From Antedon mediterranea (taxonomy: Eukaryota; Echinodermata; Crinoidea; Comatulida; Antedonidae), in assembly GCF_964355755.1 (NCBI RefSeq), contig NC_092673.1, forward strand, positions 2,175,001 through 2,239,000: a stretch of DNA of 64,000 bases. The letters run 5' to 3'. The notes under the pieces are model-generated. The model was not told where the DNA came from and made no database searches. It was given only the letters and a program-made list of their open reading frames with translations. This document shows, piece by piece, positions 36,673 through 52,000 of the stretch (within the stretch, counting starts at the first letter, position 1; each line of letters opens with the position of its first letter). Made by a program: the position numbers and the translations under genes.

Positions 36673-39600
36673 TCAACTTGGAATTAATTTGTGAAGTTTT
36701 TCGCGTTTTTGTTCAATGTCATGTGACGGTAGATCAGGCAAACTGTCAACGTCAAACTTATCAGAAGATGCCGAAGAAATTGGTCTCCTACGTAAAGGCG
36801 TATCTCCTGCAAATGAAAAAAAGCTCATTTTAGAATATGATGATTTAAAAATTGCCTATATTTGTTATGATCAACTTAATTCGATTTATTGGTTTAATGG
36901 TTGATAGTATTGATTAATTTCATCTGACAGAGACATAATGATAGATAATCGAGAGATGATAATTCAGTTACAATATTTTATATGAACATGCACGGCACAC
37001 TTTAAAAACATGTAAATGCTACCTTGTCCTCGAGTTGTTGAAGCTGGGTGCTCTTCTGTCCTACTGTCAGTAAGCAAGGCCTCTAACTCAGCTTCCAAGT
37101 CACTCTGATCCAGACTCTGCTCTCCTAAGTAACTCTGCTCAAGCTCTTGGTTCTTCTCTTGCATTATAGTGGAAATATCCTGGCACATCTCCACAACCTA
37201 TAAAGCATTGTAATTACATAACACTTATATATACATATAGTCTATCTTATATCTTAATTATATTCCAACGTTGTTTTATACCGTAATAAATAAATAAATA
37301 AAATAGTTGTAATCCGTAATTATAGATTCAGTTTAAAAAAAATGTGTGCATCTCTATCATTGTGAACTTAATACGACATAGCTTATCTTACCTCCTGTAC
37401 ATCCGACATGGTATTGTGGACTACATCAGGCCTTAGTCGTTGGTCAGCTAGTGTCTTCCTTAAAGCTGAAGCACCTACCTCGTACGCATTTAGTATCTGA
37501 AAAAATGGTATATTATACATAATTGTCATTGATTTATAGGGCTCTAAAGTATTTCCTGATCAACTTATTAGATTCTTTAGTAACATTTTTTGTAATTAGA
37601 TTTATAGAGATTCTAGAAATATTTTTCTAGTACTAACCACTTTTTGTGATTCAGCTGTCTTTATTTGGTCAAGTAAACTTTCCAGCGTTGCTAGGGTTTG
37701 GTCAGCATTCTCAATCATCTTCTCCATTTTGAGCTTTTTCCGCAGAGCATTTTTAGCCTGAACAATATAAATAAAAAAGCAAACTAAACATTTTGGTGAG
37801 TTACTTACAAGGATAAAACAATGGCCAAGTGATCTCTAATATAAGCACTTACATTGTGTTTAATTTAAACCTGCAAGTAAATGGTTGAATCCTCAGCACA
37901 ATCTAACAATTTATTTTTAGAATAGTCTATTGGTCTATCCAAGCAATCTTAATATTGACTAAAGCTCTGCCTACACTATCAAACTAGTTTGACAAAAAAA
38001 AAATGTGGTGTGCCCAAATATAGTAGTGATATGCTTAAATATGGCAGTGATATGACATCACACTTTTGTTGTCACATACAGTGTGATACAGTGTGATACA
38101 GTGTGATAGTCAGAGCTTTAGAATTCTCTCGAAATATAACAATAACTTACTTTGATTTTTGAAGAATCTTTTAATGCAGCTTTTGCTTCTTCGTGTAATT
38201 TAGTCTTCTTTTCAGACATTTTTCTCATTTGAAGTTTAACCATCTCTATTGTTTTTTTCAACCTTGAAAATGTGAGAGCGAAAACATTTGTACAATAAAA
38301 ATAAATGATCCCTCTAAATGAAAAATAAAGTAGGTGACAACTATTAAAAATACAAAACATACAAAATTCGTTAAATGATAAATTATATTTTCAATTTACT
38401 GATATAATATTATTTACCGTATAATTCCAAAATCAGCTTCACTCAAAGGTTCTACAGAAGAATTACGTACATCAGTAAATTTAACTACCTAAAATTATAA
38501 TAAAAAATGTAATAATTTATTCACATTTAATTATCAACTTCATAATAATGACAAAGTGCAATGAATACAGGGTTATTTTTCTGATTTCTTTATATTTTTA
38601 CGATGATGAATAAAGTATATTTGATTTGATTTGAGTAATACATTGAATACAATTTAGTTTAAAAAATGGAATTTACAAAATTTAGTCCAAGTTATGGGGT
38701 GGAATTATACTCAAGCATACAGTAATATTTTAATTCACCTTTGACCCATCACTTGCATATCCAATACATATTTTCTTGTTTTTTTCAAGATGGTTTAGAA
38801 TTAGTTCCAATGATGACTTGTCTTGACAAAACTCAGCTGATAAAGATTCAACCTCTTCATAAGTTACTAAACTATCAGCAGAATCGCATTGCACTTTGCT
38901 ATGGTGAGCTTCTAGGAGGGAATTTGCATATTCCTGAAAAATGAAAACAAACATTTTTGTATTTTATATAAATTTCAACTTACATGATAAAACATCATTA
39001 AGCAACACAAATAAATGTTTATTACCTCGAGAAGCTCTTTGAGAATATAAACTCCTGTTGGGTCTGAACTTGGCTTTTTCCAAAATCTGTTAAAAACCCA
39101 ATATGACGGCGAGCTGACAAACACATAGAGTCCCCATGACAACCAACCTCTGCTTGCCACAGAATAGTTAAGAGAGTCTAGTTTTCGAGACCTGAAAATT
39201 GGACAAATGCTATACAGTAAGTTATATCTGTCAGAAATAAATGACAAAATGAATGTACGTATCATCCAAATTAATTAATAAAATATAATATCTGTGTGGG
39301 TCAAATGAGGTTATCGTAAATGTCAACTATGCATTACTGGTAATTTATTCTTTTCAACTACATGATTGACCGTTAAACAAGGCATTTTAATTATGGTCAA
39401 CTGTGCTACAGTATATTAATAGCCACCATCCCAAATATTACCTGTTCCGATTGACCGTGCCGATAGAAAATACTAATTTAAACCTACAGTTGACAATCCT
39501 ATCGAAAATACTGCCGAAACAGCTAGCCTCATCACTATTTCTCCGATAAGCTTGCCATACGCCACACCAAGTATGATAACCGCAAATCATATGACTTACC

Positions 39601-39850
39601 TAATTAATTCACTTAAAACTTCACCTATACACAAGGGTACTTTACCATCTCTTCTAAACTCTCCTGTTATTGTATCACAATTGACTGTGACTGTCTTATG
39701 TGACTTGCAGTATGCTGTGATAACTGAAGTCCAAAAATTCATTTTTGTATTCCAGTCATGAGGATTTGTGTTTTTTTCTCCTCTAAATGCTGAAAATAAA
39801 TAATTCATCCTTTCGTCGTCTTCCCAACATTCTGGAAAATGTGATTTCAT
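36673..39850 (-). CDS. CHMP7: Charged multivesicular body protein 7 (ESCRT-III)
   Basis: Nine exons in transcript order: 39600-39850, 39026-39191, 38739-38933, 38418-38488, 38151-38262, 37638-37757, 37392-37496, 37023-37197, 36673-36806. They join in frame to 442 residues (human about 453). The N-terminal half is the winged-helix, ESCRT-II-like part (CWEDDERMNYLFSAFR; ASRGWLSWGLYVF; VESLSAEFCQDKSSLELIL). The second half is a charged Snf7-type coiled coil (IRLKKTIEMVKLQMRKMSEK; ALRKKLKMEKMIENA). The tail SDLEAELEALLTDS resembles an MIT-interacting motif, and SLPDLPSHD may be another. CHMP7 recruits ESCRT-III to the reforming nuclear envelope and endosomes (family knowledge). It lies 826 bases upstream of DDX56 on the same strand. 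Confidence 0.95.
37963..38117. mobile_element. MITE, AGCTCTGTCTACACTATC family, copy 2
   Basis: Left end AGCTCTGCCTACACTATC, right end GATAGTCAGAGCT. Near the right end ACAGTGTGAT is repeated three times in tandem. Flanked by TAA and TTA. It lies in CHMP7 intron 5. Confidence 0.8.
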
Positions 39851-40077
39851 TTTACAAATAAAATTTACTTATAAAATGCAGAAAACAAAGTAAAATAAAA
39901 TAAAGGGAGGAGATTTTGTTGTGGTTGTTGATGCTCTATCTTCTTCTCAGATAGTAACCTTTGACATTTGTTTTGTTGAACTTTGACATGAAGCCTAGTT
40001 GCGGGCGTAAAATCGAGCGCGCTCAATTTAAAACAAGGCCTAATCTTACGCTTTTAAATCAGTTCAGCGAAATTGAA
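39851..40077. promoter_or_regulatory. Divergent promoter between CHMP7 and TTF2
   Basis: Only 227 bases separate the two start codons, which point away from each other, so one bidirectional promoter probably serves both. The stretch has a near-palindrome TCGAGCGCGCTCAA (about 40013-40026) in an otherwise AT-rich context, and two TTTGACAT words. The UTR lengths are unknown. Confidence 0.6.
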
Positions 40078-43000
40078 ATGGAGGTTGTTGTATGTGAAAG
40101 TCATGGTAATTAATTTAAGAATTGCAATTCAAGTAAATCTAGGCTAGACCAGTAACTCAGTATGCTTTTAACAATAAAATTGGTTAGGCCTAACTTAGTA
40201 GGCTACGCCTCTCAAAAACTTACATGCAGCCAGCCTTTTCAAACACTGGCCGAAGTGAAGCTGATGTCTTGGGTCGTTTCGTTCCATTATATGCACTAGT
40301 ATTTGGCTAGCACGTCTCGGTGATAACGTTGTAATAACAAATTATACCTAATAGTTGAGGTATATAATAAATAGGGGGCTTAGTGTATAAATTATAAATA
40401 AAAGAATGTGATGGATCGCACAGTGAACAGTCATGCCAATAATACAGGGGACACATATTTTTATTATTTTATAATTTTGTCTCATTTATCAGCACAATTC
40501 ACCATGTGTCTCATAAAGTTTTTCTATCAGCACACTGCCTGTGTTCCATGGCTTTTTGCAGTATAATTTAATTTTTCATTTCAGGAAAACCATGCTATCT
40601 AAAAACTGGAACAAAAGATGGTTTAAGTAAAGGTCGTAGTTTCTATATATGCAGCCAAACAACCATGCCTTGCATGTTTTCAAAGCATACCAAGTAAGTA
40701 TTCTTTTTAGTTTATATATACTCTTCATTTATCAGAACACAAAAATATAAAAACATATATTATATACAAAATACATAAATAACAACACCACGAGAGCAGG
40801 AGGATAACCCTATAAAGTTCAAAGGCTTGTTTCAATAGGCATCCACACAAGTTTTTAAAGCATACCAAGTAAGTATTCTTTTTGACATTGTCTTGCCAAT
40901 TCTTCCAAAACATGATCTTACACTAATTAAAGTTTAATCTATTCCACCCAAATTGATCTTCAATAAGCAGTAACCAACTTAAAAAGCTTCTTTTTATAGC
41001 CTCTATCAAAGTAATATAGCATTGAATCTGGAGTGTGCAGTATTTGATGTAATGTTTTTATAAAGATTTATTATAACTATAATTTTCTTGTAGGCTTCCA
41101 GTTTCATTTTGTTTACAGCATGAAGATACCATGGTGGATCTGCAAGCATTGGTGCCATGTAAAAAGTCTGGCAAAATTAGGTAATGCTTTTTCTTTAAAT
41201 TCAGCCAGTCTTAAGGGTCTTTCACACCTGTTCCGGTCCGGCGAATCGAACATCAATGTTCATGACACTCTATGCGCTAATCAATATACACATAGCCACG
41301 CAAAAACGAAACATTGATGTTCGATTGGATTTGCCGGCGCTGGACTGAAACCGTGCCGGAACAGGTGGGAAAGACCCTTTATATCGCTAAGATTTCTTAT
41401 CAAAATGTATCATTGTTAATGTGTGAAATTTCATTTTTAGGCGCTTCTATCGGTGTAAGAAAGGCCAAGCTTTATCTGGGGGATCATGGTGTGGTTTTGC
41501 CTATACTGATCTTAAGGTATATTTTAAAATATTTTATACATATTTAACTATTGAAATTAATTATAAAAAAATGCATCTGTGGAATATTTATATTATTATA
41601 ATCTGATTAATTAATTAAATCAAATAGAGTCACAACATATACTAAAATGAAAGGGAAGTGGTATCTGGTCCATATTGCTCCTGTCATAGACATGGAAGTG
41701 ATAACAACAGGTTTTATGAAATGACATGACCTTAAAAACAGCAGTATCTTCAATGCTCAAATCTAATGCTTTGTTAATATTTTAAATTGATCATAATTAT
41801 AGTTTCATATTTTTAGACACCTGAGAGTTCAAAGGTGCCATTAAAAGATACAAATGGTTCTAAAGATGGAGGATTGGAAATTGACAGTGTAACTCATAAA
41901 AGGCAAACATCATCAAAATATTTTGGACAGGGCCAAGAAAATCCTGTGGAGAGTAACTCAAGTAATTATCAAAAAACAAAAAATGGACACAGAATACCAA
42001 GTAGGCCAATCACTGAAGACACTCAAAGTATGGATACTGCCACCAGAGTGGGACAAGGTACAGATGCTGTCAATGAGGATGTCGCAACTGACGAGGATGC
42101 AGAAAGTTCAGCTCAACCACCTTCCATAATCAAACCTAAAACGCTGTACCTTAACAAAAAAACAGGGTCCATTAATTTACAAAATAAGAATCCAAAATCA
42201 GATGAAGGAATTCAGAAAACGAAGAACACAGATGATGACTGCTTTATATCTGCTGTGTTTCCACCACAGAAATCCATGACAAAGACTGTAAAAACTGCTT
42301 CAAACAGTAAGAAAGTAGGAGATAAACATTCAGTATTTGCTATGGACAGTTTGAAGGAGTCTCTACCAGGGACTAAATCAAAACATGTCGATAAATCATC
42401 TGATAGTGGTCTGATGAAATCGAAGGAATCATCTTCTTCCTCATCTTCTTCATCCTCATCTTCAAGCCAAAGTGATGAGGATCGTAATTTTGAAGACACG
42501 TTGAATAGAAATACCACAAAAGGTCGAGCTAAAACAACATCAAGTACATCTTCCAATCAGATGGTTGGATCAAGAGCTGGTGGAGATGCTAGTATAAATG
42601 ACATGTCAAAAGTGAAAGGAACCGAACATGAAACGCCAGTAGCATCTTCCTTAAGCTCAACGGAAGACCAATCTAAAAACTCTTCCTCTGCCTCATCACT
42701 ATCTCCTCCTGCCATGGAGGAGGATCATGTCGTAGGATCTACAGGTGATTGTGCTGCTTTGCGTAGTGAAGTTGCGTTGAAATTGGAAAAACAAAAGGTA
42801 AAATAAATTAGTTTTCCTTTCAAATTATCTCTATTTTTTAATACTAAATGTAGCATTCTTAAATTTGTTTTTGAGCAATTTTTAATAAATTTTTACTTTA
42901 AAATGCTATTGATTATATGTTTGTATTATAATATAGACATTGCTGAAAACTCTTCCAATAGCCTTGCTATCTGACAAAGGAGCAAAACTAAAAAATCATG

Positions 43001-46000
43001 TTAAAATGCTTGAAGAAACTCTGAAAGAAATCGACGAAAAAATAGCTAGAGGTGTTAGCGTTCAAAAATCTGGTAAGGAAGATATTTTGTGATCTTTTAT
43101 AATTAATAATTCTCTCACAAATTCATATCAGTTCTTTTTTAATTTGAAAACAAATATTGTATTATTTTTTGGCAGATTCACAGTCTAGTTCTGCATCACT
43201 AAAGCAGATGACATTGTTGGAGAGTTTTAGAAGACAACCAAAGATTGGTATGGTAGATGCCATGACATTACCAGCACCTGGTCAGCTTTACCAATATGCA
43301 GGTAAATTGTCTCAAAACATAACACTGTACTTTTAGATTTTTCTGCTAAAGTCTAAATCAAGTTGTAAAATAGCCTAAACTAATCCTTCTCTGCTTGGAA
43401 TTTGTAATGCAATCATCTGAATTCCAGGTCAAGTTCAATATTAAATTTCGAAATGTGGCAGGTTACAAGATCGCCTAAAATTTATAATTTTAGCTTACGA
43501 TACTTAGTATTGTAAATTCAGGAATAGCCGATCCATAATCTCTTGGCTTTTCTTCCTTATATCTATACTCTTCATGTTCAGAATTTTACTCTGCCCTTGC
43601 CTATTATCACTGTACACTTTATAGACATGTCTACACTATCAAACTAGTTTGACAACAAAGTGTGATGTGCCCAAATAAGTTCTGTAAATGATAAATTTTA
43701 TAAATAGTTTTTTTAACAGCCTTGTGAAAAAAAGTGTTGCATCCGTTTTGAAGTAAAGCTGTTATTATATTATATAAGTTAGTTATATGATGTCATCACA
43801 TTTTTTTGTCACACATAAAGTTTGATAGTGTAGACAGAGCTTTAAACTAAATGTTATTTTATCCAGATGCACCTCAAATGCAGACGTTGTATGGTGGCAA
43901 AATGACTTCAGCTCGACTACGTGAGGTTGGCACTGTAACAAGAGATGCCATTGACAAACTTCATAGGTAAATATAAATTAAGAATTACTGTGTTTGGGAA
44001 GTGATGAGAATCTACAAATTGATGAGACTTAGACATTTTATGCTCTATTTTATACTGAATGCAATCAAATTATAATAGGTGAATTTACACATCACAAAAT
44101 AAACAAAGAACTATGGTTGTATAAATACCACTGTTACACTTCAGGAACAGTAAAACAAATTTGTACATTTACAAATAGATATTTTAGGTTGTTTTTTTTT
44201 ACACGTTGATACTGTACATTCATACATTCATTTCTATTTTTAGGTCTTTGGAGACATGTCCACCTTCTCATGAGGAGACCTCTGACCCCAAGAAGTTAAC
44301 CGTTCCCCTGTTGACCCATCAACGTCAAGCTTTGACCTGGTTGATTTGGAGGGAGTCACAGCATCCATGTGGTGGCATTCTAGGTATACAATACATTATT
44401 ATAATTGCAGTGCTATCAAATAATCAAACTGGTTTTCATTGCACAAACATTTTGGAATATTTTAGTTTTTTAATGATGACAATAACTAGTAATGAAAAAC
44501 AATTGTAGTGCTATCAAATATGTTATAATATAATCAAAACTGTTTTCAATATTTTTGTGGTATTTATGATGAAAATAACTAATAACAATAGTTATTGTAT
44601 TTCAAGTATAAAATCTTGATTTCACTTTTTAGTTATATGAGTACTTGTGTTTTCACAGCTGATGACATGGGGCTTGGTAAAACACTTACAATGATTTCAC
44701 TCATTCTAAAACAAAGGCAACTCTCTAAAGATAAAGCTCAAGATGCTAAAACAGGTAAATGATACCATTTTGTTGTTGTCATATACATACCTGTATATGA
44801 CAATATATATTCAATGTTCACTAGCAGCATCTGAAAACCAAATTATTTGTTTTTAGATACTAGTGATTTTATAAAATCATGCGCATCATTAGTCATATGC
44901 CCAGCGTCTCTCCTGCATCAGTGGAAAAATGAAATTGAGAACCGATGCAAACGTGGCGTTTTAAATATATATTTGTATCACGGTCCAAATCGAGAGAAAG
45001 AGGTGTCAGTTCTGGCAGGCTATGATGTTGTCTTGACTACATATGGTATTGTTGCTAAGGAGCTTGGTACCGGTGACACTAAAGATAAAGTGGAACAACC
45101 TGTTGATGATTGGATGTCAAAGGTAATGACCATTTTTATACTTACAATTGGCAGTGAACCATGCAAGTTTTGACATTGCTTGACCCTGTGTGACATTGCT
45201 TGACCCTGTGTGACATTGCTTGACCCTGTGTGACATTGCTTGACCCTGTGTGACATTGCTTGGTCCTGTGTGACATTGCTTGACCCTGTGTGACATGATA
45301 ACTTTTTTAGTTGATGTTGAATATCACCATTCTCAGTTTACCCATTTGGCTTTGTATAGATAGACATTGGTGTGTAAATGTCTTCAAATTATATAAGTAC
45401 CTTTATCCATTCCTTGTAAAGCTCTGTCTACACTATCAAACATTATGTGAAAAAAAATGTGTACCCATATATTTACATGATGATGTGATATCACTACCAT
45501 ATTTGGGCACATCACACATTTTTTGAAAAACTAGTTTGATAGTGTAGATAGAGCTTAAAAATGAGTTTGATAGTGAGCTTTTTTTCACCTTGATTTAAAG
45601 TTAACTGAGTGAGACTTTTTTATAATGACAACATATTTATTTTGCACTATGTATGTAGTGTCATGTAATGTACTAACCTTTTGTAAAGCACATACAGGTC
45701 AGTTCATTAAGCTCTTTATAAAGTGCTAAATATAAATATTAATTCTAAAGCCAATTTTCCACTAGGTGAATTTGTTTGCGTGAATCGAAAAACACCAGCT
45801 TATATGCATGTGTATTCAAATTTCCATGTTCCAAATCTCTCTATGCATGCGTATAACCTGGATCAACCAAATAAATAATGAAATGAAATTAAGTGCTTTT
45901 GATTCGTGCATACAAATTTGCCTAGTGGAAAATCTTCTTACTAAATGTGTAATTTTATTAGGAAAATCCAGAAAAGGCAATGTCTCAACCAACCCTTCTT

Positions 46001-49000
46001 AAAATTGGATGGCAAAGAATCATACTGGATGAAGCGCATAACATCAAGAACCATAAATGTCAGTCTGCGGTTGGAGTGTGCAGGTTAAGAGCGTGTGCTC
46101 GATGGGCCGTGACCGGTACACCCATTCAAAACAACTTGCTTGATATGTTCTCGCTCCTCAGGTTAGTGTTTTTAAATTCTCTGATTTTATACATAACTTT
46201 TGTTAGATGATGTTAGGCCATTGAAAAGCTTTCAGTATGTGACCCATCGCGTGTCATACACAAGTTGTCTTTTCTTCTAGGTGACGTTCGAGGTATCCAA
46301 TATAAAATTGTGTATGTAAATATATTGGAAAAAATGGTTGTTGGAAAAAGAATGAAATTATAAATGTGTAAAAACAAATTTACAAGAAATGTTGATCTTT
46401 TTTTTTTTTTAGATTCCTTCGATGCTCTCCTTTTGATGAGTATAAGGTGTGGAAGCGTCAGGTTGATAACAATCAAAGTAAGATGTAATGAATATTAATT
46501 TCTAATGTAAAATTAATCACAATATTAAGATATTTGTTCTCTATTATAATTGTTTTCTTGTTTGCAACATGGATATTTCATAGCATTACAGTCAATATTA
46601 CCTGCTCCCCTACAAAATATATACATTAGTGAATATTGCAATACAAAGTTTAACTTTAAAAGCACTTTGTATACCAGTTGCTATTAGTTATGAATGCTTA
46701 TAAGATAGTACACTGGTAAAGTTGCAACTTACCTTTCAAGAATGGAATCACTACAATATTATACAATACGGTACTCAATACTTTGAATAATTTTATTATC
46801 CAACAAAATTGAAATTACATTGCTCATTGACCTTTTATGACACAGTAAAAGAAAATTTGTTTCGAATGTTTTAAGTTATAGAGTCTTATCTTGGCTGGAC
46901 AGAACGAGTACTTGTAACAGTCTGTGTACACAGTTACTGCCCTCATTCTACAATTTCTGACAATAACAGCACCCATACAACTTCAGAGTGGAGTGTATGG
47001 TCTGTGTCCTCGAAAATGTTTTACTTACTTACTAATTGCTTACTTTACTTACCAAATTCTTCTTTTGACATAGAACGGCTGAATTTAATTATGAAAGGGT
47101 TGCTTCTTAGAAGAACAAAAGACCAGAAAAGTAAAGACGGAAAAGCACTTGTAAGTTTCAATGCATCAAGTAACAATAAATAACCAGTAACTTTATTTAA
47201 TCAATGATATTTTCATTCAAATTATTATTTGTTTTATAGTTAAATTAAATGAATTTTCAAATTGTTTACTACTACTATGATTTTTTACTTTATATACAAT
47301 TTCTTCTTCTAGGTATCTCTTCCTGAACGAACCTGTACAACCCATGAAATAGATCTGTCAGAGGATGAAAGAAAGATGTATGATAAACTATTCAATGAAT
47401 CTAAGTGGGTGCAACAGCTTTTATTCACGATTCAAATTTTGCTGTTTTTTTATTTATTTTGAGAAAGCTTATTCTAGTATACCATGTTATTTAAAAATAG
47501 AATTTAACCATGTTTTAACGTTTCGTTTGTTATGCTACAACCATCTTTTTGAGTAATTTATTTAAAATTGAAATTGTGATCTTCACTTTTTCTAGATCCA
47601 AAGTAAGTAACTACTTACAACAACATGGAGAAACATCCATTGATGGTGGTAAGGTATCCAAACCAAGTGAAGCTAGTTCCAGTAGTGCTACTGGATGTGT
47701 TGCAGTAGGTGATAAGTCATCTTCTGGACGTGATAAGGTTACTGGAACGGTCATTCTGGTGATTTTACTTCGCTTACGCCAATGCTGTAGTCATCTTGGA
47801 CTTTTAAAGGAGGTTAGATTTTTTATTTGGACACATTAATGCGCTTTTTTTCATTAGACATTAATATTTTATTTTATCCCTCAGCAAAAATAAACACAAT
47901 TGAGAAGAGGGGGAAAATCAGACCAGCAAAAATTACATGAACAAGATTATTAAACAAAATTATTGAACAGAAATGAATTTCATATCTAAGAAAATGTATT
48001 CAATATTTCACTCTTCAAATTCTTGTTGATGTTGATTAAATATTTATGTGTTCATAAAATAATAGTTTATCAGGAAAACAAAAACTGATCATATTCTATA
48101 TTTTCTAGAATATTACGGAAGAAAATTTTGAGTTTGACAGCAGCATTGAAATGTCTCTTGTGGACCAAATGATGGATCTAAGTCTAGGCAGTAGCCAGAA
48201 TGCAAAGCAAGAAGGAAAGGCACTTAAGAAGGCTGATGTCTTTGATGAAAAGTTTGAAAGCACAAAGGTAGGTATAATATAAGGCAGTTTGAACTGTGAC
48301 TTGGTTTCCCCCATAGGGCAATTACCATGGAAACCACTGACTCAACTTTACCTTGATGTCAGAAATATCACCATTTAAAAACAAATACTCATCTTATTTT
48401 TATTAAAGATGTATTGTCCACCTGAAAAAATAATTCTTAAAACAATTTTTGTTGAATATTCCATTTTAATGTAACATAATAGTTATCCACTTTGACCAAA
48501 AATTGGATCGAAAAAAAATGTATTTACCTTAAAAAAATGTAATTTAAAGCAAAAAATGCTCAAATTGGCTGCCAGCCAATGGATTTTTGGTTGAATTTAA
48601 CCATTTTTTTTGTCATTTTACAAGTGAAAACATTATTTTGTTTCAATTTTTTTTCTATGGAAGTGATTAACTTTATTAAAACTACAAAATACCATATACA
48701 AAGTAAGATTTAATTAAGCTTCATTTTTTATGTTATTGGGGGACAATACATCTTTAAGTTTAATTCATTTTACTTATATCAATATAGGTAAAAGAAGTAA
48801 TGACAAAACTAGTAGAAATTCGCAAAATGTCACCAAAGGGTAAGCCAATGAAAAGTGTGATTGTCTCACAATGGACCAAGATGTTAGATATTGTTGCCCA
48901 TCACTTGACCAAAGAAGGCTTTCATTTCTCGTCGATACGTGGAAATGTGACCCCTAAGAAGCGGGCAGAACTCGTCGAAGATTTCAATACAAATGACAAG

Positions 49001-52000
49001 GGGTCAGAGGTTATGCTGGTGTCTTTACGTGCTGGTGGTGTTGGACTTAATCTTATTGGTGGAAATCATCTGTTTGTCCTTGATATGCATTGGTAATTAC
49101 TAACCTTAAGCTCTGTCCACACTCTCGAACTTTGTGACAACAAAATGTGATGTGCCCATATATGAACATGATGATGTCATATCACTACCATATTTGGCCA
49201 CATAACACTTTTTTATCAAACTAGTTTGATAGTGTAGACAGAGCTTTAGTAAATATAATATTTAACAATGTTTATTAATTATTTAAAAAACAGCCATTGA
49301 CCAATTACATGATTAAGACAAATGATTCATTTGCTATCCTATAATAGAAAAAGAATATCTGTTGATTTGTTTGTTTATTTATAGAAAAGCATTTTGTGGA
49401 TATTTTTTTGTATAATTTTCCAGGAACCCTGCCCTTGAACAGCAAGCCTGTGATCGTATTTATCGTGTTGGTCAAAAGAAAGACGTTTTTATTCACAAGT
49501 TTGTCTGCAAAGACACCATTGAGGAAAAGATACTTAAACTTCAGAAGAGCAAAGCAGCATTAGCTGAGAATGTTCTTGCTGGGTGAGTTTTGTAGAGGAC
49601 CACCTTCTGGATCAAGCATTCCAGCTTAAAGGCCAATTTACACAGACAAGCGGTAACGGTAATACAAATGTAGAATCTATGTTATTCTTTATGATTCATT
49701 TACACACAACCTGGAGCGGATGGACGATTTCCGCTCAGGATAGATACACATTCTACGTGGGACAAGCTATGCGGTTTTGCGCTTACCGTTACCGCTCGTC
49801 AGTGTAAATTGGCCTGCTGTGTCATAATTTGTTTATTGTAATTTTAAGATACATTGAGTTCATCTTGTGTTTATGGTTTGTTTTATAACATAGCAATAAA
49901 TATCACAAACAAACTGGCATCTTCAGAGGGCGTCCTTTTGCAGCCATCTTGTATACAATACGTTTTAGCAGATCGATTCTGAAAAAATGATTTTGAGTGG
50001 TCGTATCAACTCCTCTTGCAGTTAAATTATACTGTTAATGTAATAAAAAAGAAAAAAATTGTTGTTTTTTTTTGTGTAAAATTCTCCTTCACATTGCATT
50101 TGATTCATTCACATGAACACTTTACTTATCTTTTTTATGCACATAATTCATTATCTTTATTATTATTAAAAATTGAACATTTTTCAATTAGCATATACAT
50201 GTGGTGTTTATACATCAACACAGCTGTTGACCAGGAAGTATCATCAGAATTGTTGAATATCAGATTGCAAATTATATTACGACGAGCGATCCATGGACCA
50301 ATCCAGTGGTGTTTTCTGTCACAAACGCCACGCGAGTCGAGTACTTTGTAGTATTTTATCCCTAGGCTAGATATTTAAAGACTCCAGTTCAACATGGTTC
50401 ATATACTTCCCTTAGGTTGAAGATGGTGTACAGAATTAACATTTCTTGTGATGCTGGATAATTAGAACACATACATATATTGACCCACATGGTTCCAGAC
50501 ACTTGCACTTTGTACAGAGAGGGTAATTAAACCCATTTTATTTTAGGGTCCCATTGGAAATAAGTCTCACATCATTCATGAGCTATCATGCATCTCTTTT
50601 TTTGTCTTTTAAATTGAAATTGTATACACTGTATTGTATCATATATTTGTTATGTTTTTAATGAGATGCAAATAAGTCAAATCAAATTTGAATTGTTTGA
50701 TTAAAATTGAAAAAAAAATAATTTATTGAGTCTAGAATAAATAAAGATACAATGTATACCAACAAATTTAAAAAGGAAAGTAAAAATATCTGCAGAACTA
50801 ACATTTTATGTTTTAAATAAATTAAATCTCCCAAGATCAGACATCCTTCATTATTTGGTTGGCGGAATATTCTGGTAAAATTCTAGTATTCTGGATGTGT
50901 TTTTTATTATTGTATTCCTTCCAAATTTTTCAGAGAGCAGCATATAGCAAAGTCGACTATACTGATTGTAGTCACTGTGTTATGTGCTGAATCGTGCAAG
51001 ACCATTGGTTTTCTTTGGTTACACAGTCCGTATCCCATCCGCTCTCTGTGCTTTGCAACTGGCGGGTTGGAATTCATGTAGTTAGCACACCGTCTTTCAG
51101 GTGCGACATTAAGCCGTTGGTCTTTTGTGCAACATGGCTTATGTGCACTTTAAAGAATATAGTTCACTCTTCCAAAAGGACCTCACCTGAAACAAGTCTG
51201 AAGTGGGTTATCTTTAGTGTGCAGCACCAAAAATATTCTATCCTAAAAGACTTGTATGCTTTTTAGAAACTTTTTTTGTAGTCTATGTAGTGAGTGGTGT
51301 TATGTCATTAAAGCATTTGTAGAAATTTAATACTAAAAAACGTCATTCTGTATTTCCACATCTGTTGATAACCGATCGATGTCAATGACTTGACATTTTT
51401 CATTTGACCTAAGGTCATAAGTATTCATTTGTTTGTTCCGTTATTTCCTCTAATTGACATTTGATAAGATGAGTAGCCATTAACATTTTTTCTGTTTATT
51501 ATTAGTTTTTAATAAGACAAATATTTAGAAGAATATAATTCACAAAGAATTTATTTTATACAATTTTTTTTATTATAAACGATTATTATTTTACGATGTT
51601 AGTAATTATAGAATGTTTGACGTCATTGTACTGGCTTGTAATGTAAAAATAGCCAATGTATTTTAATTGTGGCTATCATTAAACATGGCATGTTATCTTA
51701 TACTAGAATAGCATGCACTATTTGGAGTCATTAAGTTTTGCCTTATAGTCTACTTTAATATTATTTATTCTTTATACTGGATAGCCTCTTCGTCAAAGAC
51801 TGTTCTCCCAGAGGGTCCAGTGTATATATCTGTGTGTGAACTAGTACACCGGTGTAACCCCTACTCGTCTCGAAAGATGTACTAGGTTCTTTAAAGTGCA
51901 CATGAACAAGATGTGTATACTGGACCTACGGTTTATCAGAAAAGACTTGTTCTACCACTATAACCAGCAGACTTAGGTCGTCTCCAGTCCACATGAACAA

